A stretch of 64,000 bases of DNA from Aequitasia blattaphilus (GTDB lineage Bacteria; Bacillota; Clostridia; Lachnospirales; Lachnospiraceae): the NCBI RefSeq assembly GCF_024721305.1, contig NZ_JAMXOD010000008.1, positions 1 to 64,000 on the forward strand, read 5' to 3'. The translations under genes and the position numbers were made by a program. Shown piece by piece: positions 51,155 to 61,777 of the stretch. Position 1 is the first letter of the stretch. Each line of letters opens with the position of its first letter. The notes beneath the pieces were generated by a model. The model had not been told where the DNA came from. It saw nothing but the letters and a program-made list of their open reading frames with translations, and ran no database searches.

Positions 51155-52650
51155 ATCCCTTTTCCTCCTTCAATAATGTCATAGATTGCCTCCATATCCA
51201 GACTTGACCTTATAATTTGTGCAAGTTGATCATACTGCTGCTCCTTGTAAGTATGATGGTCAATGGTATGAAGAAACTCCGGGTCACATCCCTTTTGAAG
51301 AGCCAAAGCTCTGACAAAGCTCTGACTCACTTCACTTTTGTCAAAAATCCCATGAATATAACAGCCATATGCAAAACTCTCCCCTACTCCATCATGTCTT
51401 TTCCCCTCCAACTCAATAAGGGATTTCTGAGAACCTTCCAGCTCTGAAGCTCCCATATGAATCTCATATCCTTCCAAATCAATATGGCTTAAGGATTCTA
51501 AAAGACCTTCCACCTTCCCAAATCGTCCCTTCACACGTCTTCTGGTCTTTTCTGGCGCAAAAACAGTATGCATTTTCAAAAGACCCATACCCTGGATTTT
51601 TCCCTTCTGTTCTACTCCCTCCGGATCATAGATGTCTAATCCCATCATCTGATAACCTCCGCAGATTCCAAAGACAAGCTTATTCTCATTGTGGTGACGA
51701 ATTACTTTCGTTTCCAGTCCACTTTGCCGCATCCACAAAAGGTCTTGAATTGTATTTTTGCTTCCTGGAATAATGACCCCATCAGGATTTCCAAATTTCC
51801 CTGGCTTGTCCACATATCGCAGGGACACCCCTTCCAAAGATTCCAAGGGAGCAAAATCTGTGAAATTGGAGATTCGAGGCAGACGAATTACCACAATGTC
51901 AATAAGACCTGGAGCTGTGTTTTTATCAAATCGCTCTGTCAAGCTATCTTCATCATCTATGTCTAAGTGAAAATATGGAATTACACCTTGTACCGGAATT
52001 CCCACTTTTTCCCAAAGCATCTCAAGGCCTGGCTTTAAAATTTCCACATCACCCCGGAATTTATTAATAATCGTCCCCTTTACTCTCTGTCTTTCTTTTT
52101 CTTCCAACAACATAAGAGTCCCAACTAATTGAGCAAACACACCGCCTCGATCAATGTCACCCACCAGTAGAACAGGAGCATCTACCATCTCAGCCAGTCC
52201 CATATTTACAATATCATCTTTTTTCAAATTGATTTCAGCTGGACTTCCTGCGCCTTCTATTACAATAATGTCATTCTCTTTTGATAAACGCTGGTATGCC
52301 TCTAAAATGCTGGGAACATAATCTTTTTTCCGTTTGAAATAATCTGCCGCTGACAGAACTCCAACCACTTCCCCATTTACAATCACTTGAGACCCTGTGT
52401 CATTTGTCGGCTTTAACAGTATCGGATTCATATCCACCGAAGGCTCTATTTTAGCTGCTTCAGCCTGCATCACCTGGGCTCTTCCCATCTCCAAACCCTC
52501 TCTTGTAATATAGGAATTCAATGCCATATTTTGTGATTTAAAAGGAGCAACTTTATAGCCGTCTTGTACCAGCACCCTGCATAATCCACCAACTAATATA
52601 CTTTTTCCAGCATTAGACATTGTACCTTGAATCATTATTGATTTTGCCAT
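51151..52650 (-). CDS. cobQ: Cobyric acid synthase
   Basis: The 499-residue glutamine amidotransferase amidates four side chains of adenosylcobyrinate diamide. The N-terminal dethiobiotin-synthase-like ATPase shows [12 protein letters not shown]; the C-terminal amidotransferase has the nucleophile in [11 protein letters not shown] and ends with [10 protein letters not shown]. The ATG at 52648-52650 is used, with AAAGGA upstream; the preceding GTG overlaps. It overlaps cobD by about 40 bp. Confidence 0.94.
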   Translation of the reverse strand: MAKSIMIQGTMSNAGKSILVGGLCRVLVQDGYKVAPFKSQNMALNSYITREGLEMGRAQVMQAEAAKIEPSVDMNPILLKPTNDTGSQVIVNGEVVGVLSAADYFKRKKDYVPSILEAYQRLSKENDIIVIEGAGSPAEINLKKDDIVNMGLAEMVDAPVLLVGDIDRGGVFAQLVGTLMLLEEKERQRVKGTIINKFRGDVEILKPGLEMLWEKVGIPVQGVIPYFHLDIDDEDSLTERFDKNTAPGLIDIVVIRLPRISNFTDFAPLESLEGVSLRYVDKPGKFGNPDGVIIPGSKNTIQDLLWMRQSGLETKVIRHHNENKLVFGICGGYQMMGLDIYDPEGVEQKGKIQGMGLLKMHTVFAPEKTRRRVKGRFGKVEGLLESLSHIDLEGYEIHMGASELEGSQKSLIELEGKRHDGVGESFAYGCYIHGIFDKSEVSQSFVRALALQKGCDPEFLHTIDHHTYKEQQYDQLAQIIRSSLDMEAIYDIIEGGKGI

Positions 52651-53689
52651 CACTTATTTTTCCTTTCCACAGAGCCCGAATGAGAGCCTTATTTTCTTCA
52701 TGTGTACGAACTGCAATACGATAATATCCTTCCTGTAATCCCTTGTAATTACCGCAATTTCGTATTAAGATTCTTTCCTTCTTTAGACACTCCTCCAAAT
52801 TCCTTTTACTATAGAGAAGAATATAATTCGCTTGAGAAGGATAGTGTTTGATTTGCAAATAATCCAGTTCTGTTTCCAGCCACCGCCTCTCTCTTTCAAT
52901 CAATTCCTTTGTTTCCTGAATTCTTTCCCTTTCTTTTAGTGCCGTTACACCTGCTGCCTCTGCAACCACCGATACAGACCAAGGCTGGCGAACATTTTCC
53001 ATTCTTTCAATAAGGCTGGCATCACTGCTCATTCCATAGCCCAGCCGAAGTCCTGGAATACCATACATCTTCGTAAATGCCCGAAGGATTAGGAGATTTG
53101 TAAACTTTTCGATTTCCGGAATGAAAGAACACTCTTTTCCATTCCTGACAAAATCTAAAAAGCATTCATCTACAACCATCCGAATCTTAAGCTCACTGCA
53201 TCTTTTTAAAATCTTTATAAGCAACTCTTTCCTTATTATTTGTCCCGTGGGATTGTTCGGCGTACACAAAAAAATAATATCTAAATTTGGATGAATAGAT
53301 TCCAGGTAATCTTCCTGAATCTCAAATTGGTGTTCTTCTTTCAAACCATAGTATTCCACTTCACAATCCATTACTTTGAGACCTTGTTCATATTCTGCAA
53401 ATGTTGGTGCACAAAGCAATGCCCTTTTCGGCTTTTCAGCCAGAGAAACACCGTAAATCAAGTCTGCCGCCCCATTTCCAAGGATCAGTTGATTTTCTCG
53501 AATCCCATATTCCAAGGCTAAAGCCTTTCGCAGTCTCCGATTCTGAATGTCTGGATATTGACCAATTAAGTTCACTGCTTCTCTTGCAGCATCCAAAGTA
53601 TTTTTACTTGGACCTAAAGGATTTATATTCGTAGAAAAATCTAACATCCCCTTATAGGTATATACGTCTCCACCATGTATTTGCTTCAT
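52613..53689 (-). CDS. cobD: Threonine-phosphate decarboxylase
   Basis: The 358-residue PLP enzyme, related to histidinol-phosphate aminotransferase, makes aminopropanol phosphate for the nucleotide loop. It has [13 protein letters not shown] near the start, NNPTGQ, the PLP lysine in [16 protein letters not shown] and the C-terminal [12 protein letters not shown]. Its position between cobQ and cbiB supports cobalamin use over histidine synthesis. Confidence 0.92.
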   Translation of the reverse strand: MKQIHGGDVYTYKGMLDFSTNINPLGPSKNTLDAAREAVNLIGQYPDIQNRRLRKALALEYGIRENQLILGNGAADLIYGVSLAEKPKRALLCAPTFAEYEQGLKVMDCEVEYYGLKEEHQFEIQEDYLESIHPNLDIIFLCTPNNPTGQIIRKELLIKILKRCSELKIRMVVDECFLDFVRNGKECSFIPEIEKFTNLLILRAFTKMYGIPGLRLGYGMSSDASLIERMENVRQPWSVSVVAEAAGVTALKERERIQETKELIERERRWLETELDYLQIKHYPSQANYILLYSKRNLEECLKKERILIRNCGNYKGLQEGYYRIAVRTHEENKALIRALWKGKISDGKINNDSRYNV

Positions 53690-53698
53690 TCGTCTCTC

Positions 53699-54667
53699 CT
53701 ATCCTAGCCCCAGAATCAAAACTAACCTTAGCATACTTCCAACAATCAGCATTAGCCACGCTGTTACTTTCATCAGCAGACAAGCCTTTTTGATATCTTC
53801 CACCTGACTCTCTCGTAAACCATCTCCAATCGTTGGCTTCTTATAAAGCTTCCCAAAGTAATATCCGTCTCCTGCCAATTGAATTCCCAGAGCACCAGCA
53901 CAGGCAGACTCTGTCTGAGCAGCATTCGGACTTCCATGATTTTTTCTGTCTCTAAGATAGATCTTCCATGCATTTTTTCCATTCATTCCAGTCAAAAATG
54001 CTGCTGCTACCATTAAACACCCTGAGATTCTTGCCGGAATATAATTAAATATATCGTCCATTTTTGCTGCTATTTTTCCAAAATATAGATACCTCTCATT
54101 CTTATAACCAATCATAGAATCCATTGTATTGACTCCTTTGTATAAAAAGGTCAAGGGAGCTCCCCCTAACAACATGTAAAAAAGTGGAGCAATCACACCG
54201 TCTGAAGTATTCTCAGCAACCGTTTCTATAGTGGCCTTTGTCACACCACTTTGGGTTAGATTCTCGGTATCACGGCCAACGATCATAGAAACCGCCTGTC
54301 TTGCTCCAGCTAAATCCCCTTTATACAATTCATTATAAACTTTCAGGCTTTCCTTTTCCAAAGAACGTGCAGCCAACAGCTGATAACACCAAAATACCTC
54401 TAGGATAAAAGCCAATGCTGGATGAATGAATGCCGCAAGTTTTAAGAGCCCAAAGCTAATTACAAAGCTTCCTCCTGCAACGAAGATCCACAATACACCA
54501 CCTGCAGCCAAAAGTCTTCTATTATTATTCCCTGCAATCTTACGCAATCGCTTTTCCAATATTATAATCGTACTCCCAATGAATCGTACTGGATGATAGA
54601 GAAACCAAGGATCCCCAAACATCAAATCCAGTAAAAACCCAAGGATACATACTGTCAAAATTCTCAT
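53699..54667 (-). CDS. cbiB: Adenosylcobinamide-phosphate synthase
   Basis: The 322-residue membrane protein attaches aminopropanol (or its phosphate) to cobyric acid. It begins ILTVCILGFLLDLMFGDP, then HPVRFIGS; ENTSDGVIAPLFYMLLGGAP and GSPNAAQTESACAGALG are family hallmarks. About five hydrophobic helices are visible. It overlaps cobC by four bases. Confidence 0.94.
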   Translation of the reverse strand: MRILTVCILGFLLDLMFGDPWFLYHPVRFIGSTIIILEKRLRKIAGNNNRRLLAAGGVLWIFVAGGSFVISFGLLKLAAFIHPALAFILEVFWCYQLLAARSLEKESLKVYNELYKGDLAGARQAVSMIVGRDTENLTQSGVTKATIETVAENTSDGVIAPLFYMLLGGAPLTFLYKGVNTMDSMIGYKNERYLYFGKIAAKMDDIFNYIPARISGCLMVAAAFLTGMNGKNAWKIYLRDRKNHGSPNAAQTESACAGALGIQLAGDGYYFGKLYKKPTIGDGLRESQVEDIKKACLLMKVTAWLMLIVGSMLRLVLILGLG

Positions 54668-55212
54668 ATTTTTTCAATCCTCGTTATGATAAAATCTTTT
54701 CCCATATGGATATGATATCCATTTCCATTTTTCACTTGCCAATCATAAAAATCTCCTCCTGCAAAATCACACATGATTGCCATGATATTTCCACCATGTA
54801 TCACCAGAGCAATTCTTGCATCCTCTGGAAATTTGTTGATTGTATCTCGAAATCCATGGATGGTTCTTGTACAAAAGTCTTCTGTTGGCTCCCCTGCCGG
54901 AAAAGGAGCTTTTCCATTCAAATCCAGCCACCTTTGATACTCGAAATCATCTCTTAAATCCAAATAAGTTTTTCCTTCAAATCTACCAAAATCACGTTCT
55001 CTTAAATCTTTGCATTGAATCAGTTTCTTCTTAGGATAGATGATTTTCGCCGTTTCAATGCAACGTTTCATCGGACTGGTAATCAAAAAATCCACCTCTG
55101 GATACTCCTTTCCGTGGTCTGATACAGGAAGTATCGATTCATCTGTGCTCCCAATGTACTGCCCCTTTTTATTTCCCGGTGTTTGAAAATGACGAATCAG
55201 ATTTATTTCCAT
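54664..55212 (-). CDS. cobC: Alpha-ribazole-phosphatase-like histidine phosphatase
   Basis: The 182-residue histidine phosphatase removes phosphate from alpha-ribazole phosphate or adenosylcobalamin phosphate. The catalytic motif is LIRHFQTPGN (an RHG-type motif written RHF), with the acid segment DLRERDFGRFEG and the second His in VIHGGNIMAI. The ATG at 55210-55212 has AGG close by; a longer frame adds ten residues inside cobS. It overlaps cobS by ten bases. Confidence 0.88.
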   Translation of the reverse strand: MEINLIRHFQTPGNKKGQYIGSTDESILPVSDHGKEYPEVDFLITSPMKRCIETAKIIYPKKKLIQCKDLRERDFGRFEGKTYLDLRDDFEYQRWLDLNGKAPFPAGEPTEDFCTRTIHGFRDTINKFPEDARIALVIHGGNIMAIMCDFAGGDFYDWQVKNGNGYHIHMGKDFIITRIEKI

Positions 55213-55952
55213 AATGCACCTGCTAATACTGAAATCTCGCATACTTGTAAAAAATATCCTGCCAAATCTCCTGTAATCCCTCCAAACTGACGATAGGACA
55301 TAATACGATAGTAGAGAAACGAAATACTAGCTAACGCAAGTATAATAATTCCTCGGATAGGTGAAATAATGATTATACCCAAAGCCGCCAGAACTCCAAA
55401 TATACACATCGAAATTCCAACCGCCTTTTTCTGGGCATTATCCTGGAAGGTTTTTGCCAATCCATTCTCTCTTGCCGCTTTAAAGAAAACCACTGATAAA
55501 CCACTCAAAGATCTTGATAGCACATAGCCTAGAGCAATCATTGGTAAGGCGGTGATGCTCACTTCACTCCAAAGTGCCACACTTAACAATAAATATGCAC
55601 AAAGAGCAATTACAGAAAACGCTCCGCAATTGGGATCTTTTAGTATTTTGAGCTTCGTCTCCTGATCTTGATGAGATGCAAGCGCATCACTGGTATCCAT
55701 AAATCCATCCATATGTATTCCACCATTTATAATAAGTGGTATCAACGTCATCAACACTCCAAAAAGCAATTTCCCACAAGATAATCTCATTAAAATCTCC
55801 CCTGCGCCCCAAATACACAAACCAGTAATCATACCAACCACCGGAAAAAAGCATAGAGCATACCTCATATTTTCTTTTGTCCAGGAAACTCTGGGCAGGG
55901 GGATTTTTGAATACATGGATAACCCAATTACAAAAGCCTGTAATAATTTCAT
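55203..55952 (-). CDS. cobS: Cobalamin-5'-phosphate synthase
   Basis: The 249-residue membrane enzyme joins adenosylcobinamide-GDP to alpha-ribazole (phosphate). It has GLSMYSKIPLP near the start, the metal-binding block HMDGFMDTSDALASHQDQE and several helices, as expected. The ATG at 55950-55952 with GAGGA upstream is used; a GTG five codons earlier overlaps the cobT stop. Confidence 0.93.
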   Translation of the reverse strand: MKLLQAFVIGLSMYSKIPLPRVSWTKENMRYALCFFPVVGMITGLCIWGAGEILMRLSCGKLLFGVLMTLIPLIINGGIHMDGFMDTSDALASHQDQETKLKILKDPNCGAFSVIALCAYLLLSVALWSEVSITALPMIALGYVLSRSLSGLSVVFFKAARENGLAKTFQDNAQKKAVGISMCIFGVLAALGIIIISPIRGIIILALASISFLYYRIMSYRQFGGITGDLAGYFLQVCEISVLAGALWK

Positions 55953-55963
55953 TCTCTTGATCC

Positions 55964-57022
55964 TCACTTTAATTCTTCATATCGATTAACGTTGATTTCT
56001 TCAAAAGTGCTCATTTTACGATATACCTGCAGCCCCATATCCAATAATGGTATTACACCAACTGCTCCACTGCCTTCTCCCAAGGACATATCGCAGGTGA
56101 GAAGAGGCGAAAAACCAAGTGCATCCAGTAAATGCTGCCCTCCTGGTTCTTTCGATACATGAGAAGGAACCATATAGTCTCTGCATCTTGGTACTAGTTG
56201 TAAAGCACACAGAGCTGCTACCGATGAAATAAACCCGTCAATAATAATTGGTATACGATAGACTCCCCCTCCTAGAAAGACTCCTACCAACCCAGCAACG
56301 TCAAGGCCGCCTACTTTGCTTAGTACATCCAAAATATCTTCTTTCTTAGGCTGGTGTTTTTTGATGCCTGCTTCTATTACTTCTATTTTTCGCTTGAGTC
56401 CTGCCTGATCTAACCCCGCTCCTTTTCCCGTCATCCTTTCAACTGGTTCATCTAATAAAACACTGGCAATCGCACTACTGGTTGTTGTGTTTCCTATTCC
56501 CATTTCTCCCGTTGCAAGAATTTCATACCCTTCTTCCTTGCGCTTTCTCACCACTTCTATGCCTACACTTATAGCTCTTTCTACTTCCTCTCTTGTTATA
56601 GCCGGTTCTACTAAGAAATTCCGGGTTCCGTAAGCAACCTTATACTCCTTTTGGGTCAGAGACGGTACGTCCACATTCATTCCAATATCAATCGGAAAAA
56701 TATCCACTCCTGCAAGTTTTCCCATAATACAAACGCTGGCTGTCCCCTTCGTGAAATTATTGGCAACAATTGCTGTCACTTCACTTCCTGTTTGAGTAAC
56801 CCCTTCTTGAACAATACCATTATCCCCACACATGATAATTAATCCCCGTCGATCTAATGTAAAGTTGGCGCACTTTTTCATCCCTGCAATCCGTATGACC
56901 GCCTCTTCCAATTTTCCCAAACTATCCAACGGTTTTGCAACAGTTTTCCATCTGTGACCCGCCGCCTCCATACTCTCTTGGTCTGCTTCTGAAATTTTTT
57001 TCTCTATTTCATCAATTTTCAT
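55964..57022 (-). CDS. cobT: Nicotinate-nucleotide-dimethylbenzimidazole phosphoribosyltransferase
   Basis: The 352-residue enzyme makes alpha-ribazole phosphate, activating the lower ligand base. Recognised by RWKTVAKPLDSLGKLE, MCGDNGIVQEGVTQTG, TGEMGIGNTTTSSA and the catalytic Glu in DMSLGEGSGAVG. The base used cannot be read from the sequence. It overlaps cbiA by about ten bases. Confidence 0.95.
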   Translation of the reverse strand: MKIDEIEKKISEADQESMEAAGHRWKTVAKPLDSLGKLEEAVIRIAGMKKCANFTLDRRGLIIMCGDNGIVQEGVTQTGSEVTAIVANNFTKGTASVCIMGKLAGVDIFPIDIGMNVDVPSLTQKEYKVAYGTRNFLVEPAITREEVERAISVGIEVVRKRKEEGYEILATGEMGIGNTTTSSAIASVLLDEPVERMTGKGAGLDQAGLKRKIEVIEAGIKKHQPKKEDILDVLSKVGGLDVAGLVGVFLGGGVYRIPIIIDGFISSVAALCALQLVPRCRDYMVPSHVSKEPGGQHLLDALGFSPLLTCDMSLGEGSGAVGVIPLLDMGLQVYRKMSTFEEINVNRYEELK

Positions 57023-58379
57023 AATATGCCTTTCCCTTTTCTAAATATCTTTCAATCATTTTCTTGTTTGAGGGATAGTATAGGTGGGGAAATCCCGCAA
57101 AAACACCTCTCTCAGACCACACACACGACCACGACCGATTGCTGTTTGGTTTCTTAGCAAGACAGGTAGAACCATTTTCCGTGGTATCCCAGTAATGAAA
57201 CTCATGTCCTTTTATTTGTTCTCCCATTGGAAGATATGGGTTTTCCTTTTCTCCTATTACATGAATATAGCCGAAATGGCCTAAAGCATTCGTTCGAAAA
57301 GCTCTGCCAGGAATAACACCTACCATCGGGTAAATTTCACCATCACTTCCCTCCAATTCTTGATGGAGATAAAGAAAACCGCCACATTCTCCAAGACAGG
57401 GCAGCCCCTCCTGAATTTTTTCCAAAATTTCTTTTCTAAGCTTCCAGTTTCCAGACAATTCTTTTCCATACTCTTCCGGATAACCTCCACCTAAAATAAG
57501 TCCGCCTATAGAATGGGGAAGGCTTTGGTCTGAAAGGGGGCTAAACTCCACTAACTCAGCTCCCATACTTTCTAACAATTCAAGATTCTCTGGATAATAA
57601 AAGTTAAAGGCCTCATCTCTTGCCACAGCAATCCGAATAGTATTTGAGCTTTTTTCTTTTTCCTTTTTCTTAACACCTTTTAATTTCGGTGCCCCATAGG
57701 CAATTTCCAGCAAAGCCTTTATATCAATTGTTTCTTTTAAAATCTCTCCAATTTTTTTCATCTGCTCTGTCATATCTTGCCTTTGATCCGGGGTGACCAA
57801 GCCTAGATGACGGCTTTCTACTTGAAAAACAGAATCTTCCGGCACATAACCCACCACAGAAATCCCACTATTTTCCTCTATCATTTCTTTCAATCTGGGA
57901 TAAAGGGACTTTGACACACGATTTAAAATAATCCCCTGTATATTACTGTCCTGGCGAAAGTCTAGAAACCCCTTCAACAAGGCAAGGGAAGAACATGCCA
58001 TCCCTTTACACGGCAAAACCATAACTACCGGAGTACCTCCAAGATTCTTGGCAACCTCATAGGTACTGCCTTTGGTTCCATCGATAGTCATCCCATCGTA
58101 ATACCCCATGACACCTTCTATCACCGTAATATCCACCTCACTACTATGCCGTAAGAAGGAAGCATAAAGTTTAGCAGGAGGAGAAAAGAAAGCATCGAAA
58201 TTGCGTGACACCGTTCCAATCACCTCTCTGTGAAACATTGGGTCGATATAATCTGGACCACATTTTCCAGCAGCAACCTTATATCCTGCATCTTTTAATA
58301 GCTGTAAAATTCCACAAGTAATAACTGTCTTTCCACTCCCACTTCCCGGTGCAGTTATTACGATTCTTCCTTCTCCCAT
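57012..58379 (-). CDS. cbiA: Cobyrinate a,c-diamide synthase
   Basis: The 455-residue glutamine-dependent enzyme amidates the a and c side chains of cobyrinate. P-loop ITAPGSGSGKT is near the N-terminus, DYIDPMFH follows, and the C-terminal glutaminase-like half has LGECGGFLYL and GHEFHYWD. AAGGAG precedes the ATG. One base separates it from cbiET. Confidence 0.94.
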   Translation of the reverse strand: MGEGRIVITAPGSGSGKTVITCGILQLLKDAGYKVAAGKCGPDYIDPMFHREVIGTVSRNFDAFFSPPAKLYASFLRHSSEVDITVIEGVMGYYDGMTIDGTKGSTYEVAKNLGGTPVVMVLPCKGMACSSLALLKGFLDFRQDSNIQGIILNRVSKSLYPRLKEMIEENSGISVVGYVPEDSVFQVESRHLGLVTPDQRQDMTEQMKKIGEILKETIDIKALLEIAYGAPKLKGVKKKEKEKSSNTIRIAVARDEAFNFYYPENLELLESMGAELVEFSPLSDQSLPHSIGGLILGGGYPEEYGKELSGNWKLRKEILEKIQEGLPCLGECGGFLYLHQELEGSDGEIYPMVGVIPGRAFRTNALGHFGYIHVIGEKENPYLPMGEQIKGHEFHYWDTTENGSTCLAKKPNSNRSWSCVWSERGVFAGFPHLYYPSNKKMIERYLEKGKAYYEN

Positions 58380-58380
58380 C

Positions 58381-59592
58381 CTACTCTCCTTCTGAAATAA
58401 TGAAAATCGGATTTTCTCCTTGCATCATATGGTATGCACCACGTGTCTTCACAGAAGAAACATTTACTTGCGTAATACATAATTCCTCCAGTATACCTGC
58501 TTTTTCAGCTTCCAATGCCATATTTAGACTTTCCAAGGTAATGGCAGTTAAAACAATTCGCACCTTAGGATTTTTTGTTTTTACTCCTTCCAAAATTTCC
58601 TTCATATTTCCAGAACTGCCCCCAATAAATACATGGGTAGGCTTTTCTAAATCCCCGTATGCCTCCGGTGCATAACCAGCAATTACCTTCACATTATCGA
58701 CACGAAATTGGCGGCAATTCTCTCGAATCAACTTACAGGCTTCTTCCTTTTTCTCAATCGCAAATACCTTCACATCCATTCCTTGCAGTGCTGCTTCTAT
58801 GGAAATGCTTCCCGTTCCTGCACCAATGTCATATAGTATGCTATCCTTTTTTAATTGCAATTTATCCATTATCAGGCTTCGGATTTCTCCCTTTGTCATG
58901 GGTACACTTCCACGTATAAATTCTTCATCTGATATATGAGGGCGAATCCTTTTGTCCGGGTTTGGATTTCGTATCATCAATACCGTTAATCCTTTCAGCT
59001 CTTCCGGAGCGAGACTCTTGCTGTCCCTTTTAAAGATTTTCTCTTGTTCTGAAGACAAATTCTGTCCGACCCATATTTCCAAATTTGTCAGATTGTAATA
59101 CTTGAGTTTTTCACAAAACTCTTTTGTCTTTTTCTGATCTCCTAATAATAGGAATGTCTTTGCACTGTGGCAAATGCTGTATATGTAATTGGTCTCTCGT
59201 CCGTGCAGACTGACGAACTCGGCATCCTCCCAGCTGGTTTTTAGCTTCCCTGCAAAATAGACGAAGGAAGAAATTCCCGGAATAATAATTACCTCATACT
59301 GATCTTCTAAAACTTCCACCAGCCTTTTTGCACCACTATAAAATCCACTATCCCCCGAAAAGAGAATTGCGAACTTTTCCTGCTCCTTTTTCTCTTGTAA
59401 AAACTCAAGTATTTCTTCTGGTTTATGGGAAAGAAAAACTGGCTTTTTAAAAGATTTAACACTTTGGACAATACGCTTGGAGCCAATAATCCAGTCACAT
59501 TCTTCCAGACACTGATTCGCTTCTTTTGTGACGGTATCTTGCGTTCCCATTCCCATTCCAATCAGATAGACTTTCTGCTCTTTCTTATACAT
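58381..59592 (-). CDS. cbiET: Fused CbiE-CbiT precorrin-6B (7) methyltransferase/decarboxylase
   Basis: The 403-residue protein combines CbiE (about 1-205; VYLIGMGMGTQDTVTKEA, FSGDSGFYSG, PGISSFVYFAGK), which methylates C5, with CbiT (about 210-403; GEIRSLIMDKLQL, YDIGAGTGSISIEAA), which methylates C15 and decarboxylates. This fusion equals CobL. It overlaps cbiH by eight bases. Confidence 0.93.
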   Translation of the reverse strand: MYKKEQKVYLIGMGMGTQDTVTKEANQCLEECDWIIGSKRIVQSVKSFKKPVFLSHKPEEILEFLQEKKEQEKFAILFSGDSGFYSGAKRLVEVLEDQYEVIIIPGISSFVYFAGKLKTSWEDAEFVSLHGRETNYIYSICHSAKTFLLLGDQKKTKEFCEKLKYYNLTNLEIWVGQNLSSEQEKIFKRDSKSLAPEELKGLTVLMIRNPNPDKRIRPHISDEEFIRGSVPMTKGEIRSLIMDKLQLKKDSILYDIGAGTGSISIEAALQGMDVKVFAIEKKEEACKLIRENCRQFRVDNVKVIAGYAPEAYGDLEKPTHVFIGGSSGNMKEILEGVKTKNPKVRIVLTAITLESLNMALEAEKAGILEELCITQVNVSSVKTRGAYHMMQGENPIFIISEGE

Positions 59593-60316
59593 TTTTATAT
59601 CCTCTTGGGGTTACCATACTCCCATTTATGTCTTGTGTCTGATTATTTCCAATGTATACAGTTGTGAACATATCCACCTCTGTGTCCGCTAATTCCTTTA
59701 GGGTTAATAGCTTTTTTGCTTCTCCCCTTCTTCCAATATTTCGAACAAATCCACAGATTATATCAGGACTTTTATATTCTAAAATGTATTCACACGCACG
59801 TTTTAAATAATCATGGCGTTTTCTACTGGAGGGGTTGTAAAGGCAAATCACAAAATCTCCTTTTGCAGCCGCCTTAATTCGTCTTTCAATTGTTTCCCAG
59901 GGTGTCAAAAGATCACTTAAGCTTATCACAGCAAAATCATGATTTAAGGGCGCCCCTAAAACGGCTCCGCCTGAGATAGCTGCTGTAATTCCAGGAATAA
60001 CAATAATCTCTACCTGTGAGTGGTTTTTGCCAATTTCATAAAGGAGACTGGCCATACCATAAACTCCTGCATCCCCACTACAAACCATGGCAACCTCTCC
60101 ATGCTTTTGTGCCTCTTCAATGGCTATTTCACAACGCGCCACCTCTTGCTTCATGGGAGTAGAAATAAACTTTTTGTCCGGAAAAATAGTCCGTATTAAA
60201 TCCGTATATACTGTATATCCAATGACGACAGAACAACGGCCTAACACCTCTTTTGCCTCGATTGTAAGCTGCCTTTCCTCTCCTGGTCCGATTCCAACTG
60301 CGTATATTCTATTCAT
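59585..60316 (-). CDS. cbiH: Cobalt-precorrin-3B C17-methyltransferase
   Basis: The 243-residue methyltransferase contracts the ring while methylating C17. It begins MNRIYAVGIGPGEERQLT and has CSGDAGVYGMASLLYE and YNPSSRKRHDYL. The ATG at 60314-60316 follows GAGGAGGGAAGG; a longer frame would overlap cbiF for 26 codons. No CbiG domain is fused to it. Confidence 0.93.
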   Translation of the reverse strand: MNRIYAVGIGPGEERQLTIEAKEVLGRCSVVIGYTVYTDLIRTIFPDKKFISTPMKQEVARCEIAIEEAQKHGEVAMVCSGDAGVYGMASLLYEIGKNHSQVEIIVIPGITAAISGGAVLGAPLNHDFAVISLSDLLTPWETIERRIKAAAKGDFVICLYNPSSRKRHDYLKRACEYILEYKSPDIICGFVRNIGRRGEAKKLLTLKELADTEVDMFTTVYIGNNQTQDINGSMVTPRGYKNV

Positions 60317-61079
60317 CCCTTCCCTCCTCTGTTCCTTGCCGGAATTCTGTGGTAAAAGCTGGGTGATATAATAAGGAACGATCATAAGTACCATTTAATA
60401 TATCTCCAACTACAATCAGAGCCGTCTTGGTTATATTTTCACGTTTGGCTGTTTGAAATAGTCGGTCTATTGTACAGTGAAAAACCTTCTCTTCTGGCCA
60501 GGTTGCCTTGTATACAATTGCAGCTGGAGTATTCGGTGCATAACCTCCTGCAATTAGTTCTTTTTCCAGTTCTTCTAATAAGGAAGTGCTTAAGAACAGA
60601 ACCATAGTGGCTTGATGGGCAGCAAAAGCACGTATAGATTCTTTTTCCGGAACTGGAGTACGTCCCTCCATTCTTGTAATAATTACCGATTGTGAGATTC
60701 CTGGAAGAGTGTATTCTGCCTTAAGAGCTGCAGCTGCTCCGCAAAAAGAACTGACTCCTGGACAAATTTCATAGGGAATACCCTTTTGTTCAAGGATGTC
60801 CATTTGTTCTTTAATTGCACCATAGATACTAGGATCTCCCGTATGCAGTCGAACAACCCGTTCTCCTTTTCCCTCCGCTTCTGTCATAACATCTATTACT
60901 TCTTCTAAAGTCATATGTGCACTGTTGTAAACATTGCAGCTCTCCTTTTTTTCCTTTAATAATTCAGGATTTACTAAAGAGCCTGCGTAAATAATTACAT
61001 CAGCATCTCTCAAAAGACGCTGTCCTCTTACGGTAATCAGGTCAACTGCGCCACTTCCAGCTCCTACAAAATCAATCAT
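60309..61079 (-). CDS. cbiF: Cobalt-precorrin-4 C11-methyltransferase
   Basis: The 256-residue methyltransferase starts MIDFVGAGSGAVDLITVRGQ and has RLHTGDPSIYGAIKEQMD, PGVSSFCGAAAAL and TRMEGRTPVPE, the signature of CbiF/CobM. GGGGG lies ahead of the ATG; overlaps with both neighbours are four to eight bases. Confidence 0.95.
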   Translation of the reverse strand: MIDFVGAGSGAVDLITVRGQRLLRDADVIIYAGSLVNPELLKEKKESCNVYNSAHMTLEEVIDVMTEAEGKGERVVRLHTGDPSIYGAIKEQMDILEQKGIPYEICPGVSSFCGAAAALKAEYTLPGISQSVIITRMEGRTPVPEKESIRAFAAHQATMVLFLSTSLLEELEKELIAGGYAPNTPAAIVYKATWPEEKVFHCTIDRLFQTAKRENITKTALIVVGDILNGTYDRSLLYHPAFTTEFRQGTEEGRDE

Positions 61080-61777
61080 TTTGTATCCCCCTTAACAATG
61101 AGTAAAGAATAATAGCCTGCATCTTTGGGCATCTCCTCAATACTTTTATAAATTCGTTCATTTTCCATTCCACAATTTTCCACCATGTAAATTTCCAGAC
61201 CTCTTTTGCGAATTTCTTCTTTCACCCTTGGCATATTTCTACCGGATTTCATCAGTATTCGCGTTCCCGGCAAATCCAGACCTTCTTCCAGAGAATAGGA
61301 ACCAGGAATAATATGCATTTGTTCTCTATTCTCTACCAACCCGATATCCATTCTGGCAGCTGCACTACAAAAAGAAGGTACTCCTGGAACTAGAGCCGTT
61401 GCATATCCTTGACTCTTCAACCGTTTATGAATATAAAGACAGGTAGAATATACTGTAGGGTCTCCCAGGGTAATAAATGCAATATTTTTCCCACTATTTA
61501 ACAAAGCAGCAGCGTCTTTGGCTCCTTCATCATGAATTTTCTTTAGCCTCTCCTTATCCTTAATCATTGGCATAGACAAAAGGAGTTTCTCCTTTTGTGC
61601 TGCTTCCGGTAATGCACCAAGTACAATCTGATAGGCCACACATTTTTCCACATCTCCATCCAGATCTGATATGGGCAACGCTAATATTTCACATTGTCGA
61701 ATTGTCTGAACCGCTTTCAGAGTTAATAATTCCGGGTCTCCAGGACCTACTCCAACTCCATAAAAAGTACCTTTCAT
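61076..61777 (-). CDS. cbiL: Cobalt-precorrin-2 C20-methyltransferase
   Basis: The 233-residue methyltransferase adds the C20 methyl to cobalt-precorrin-2. It starts GTFYGVGVGPGDPELLTLKA and has ITLGDPTVYSTCLYIHK and PGVPSFCSAAARM. GGAGG precedes the ATG, which overlaps the cbiD stop. Confidence 0.95.
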   Translation of the reverse strand: MKGTFYGVGVGPGDPELLTLKAVQTIRQCEILALPISDLDGDVEKCVAYQIVLGALPEAAQKEKLLLSMPMIKDKERLKKIHDEGAKDAAALLNSGKNIAFITLGDPTVYSTCLYIHKRLKSQGYATALVPGVPSFCSAAARMDIGLVENREQMHIIPGSYSLEEGLDLPGTRILMKSGRNMPRVKEEIRKRGLEIYMVENCGMENERIYKSIEEMPKDAGYYSLLIVKGDTK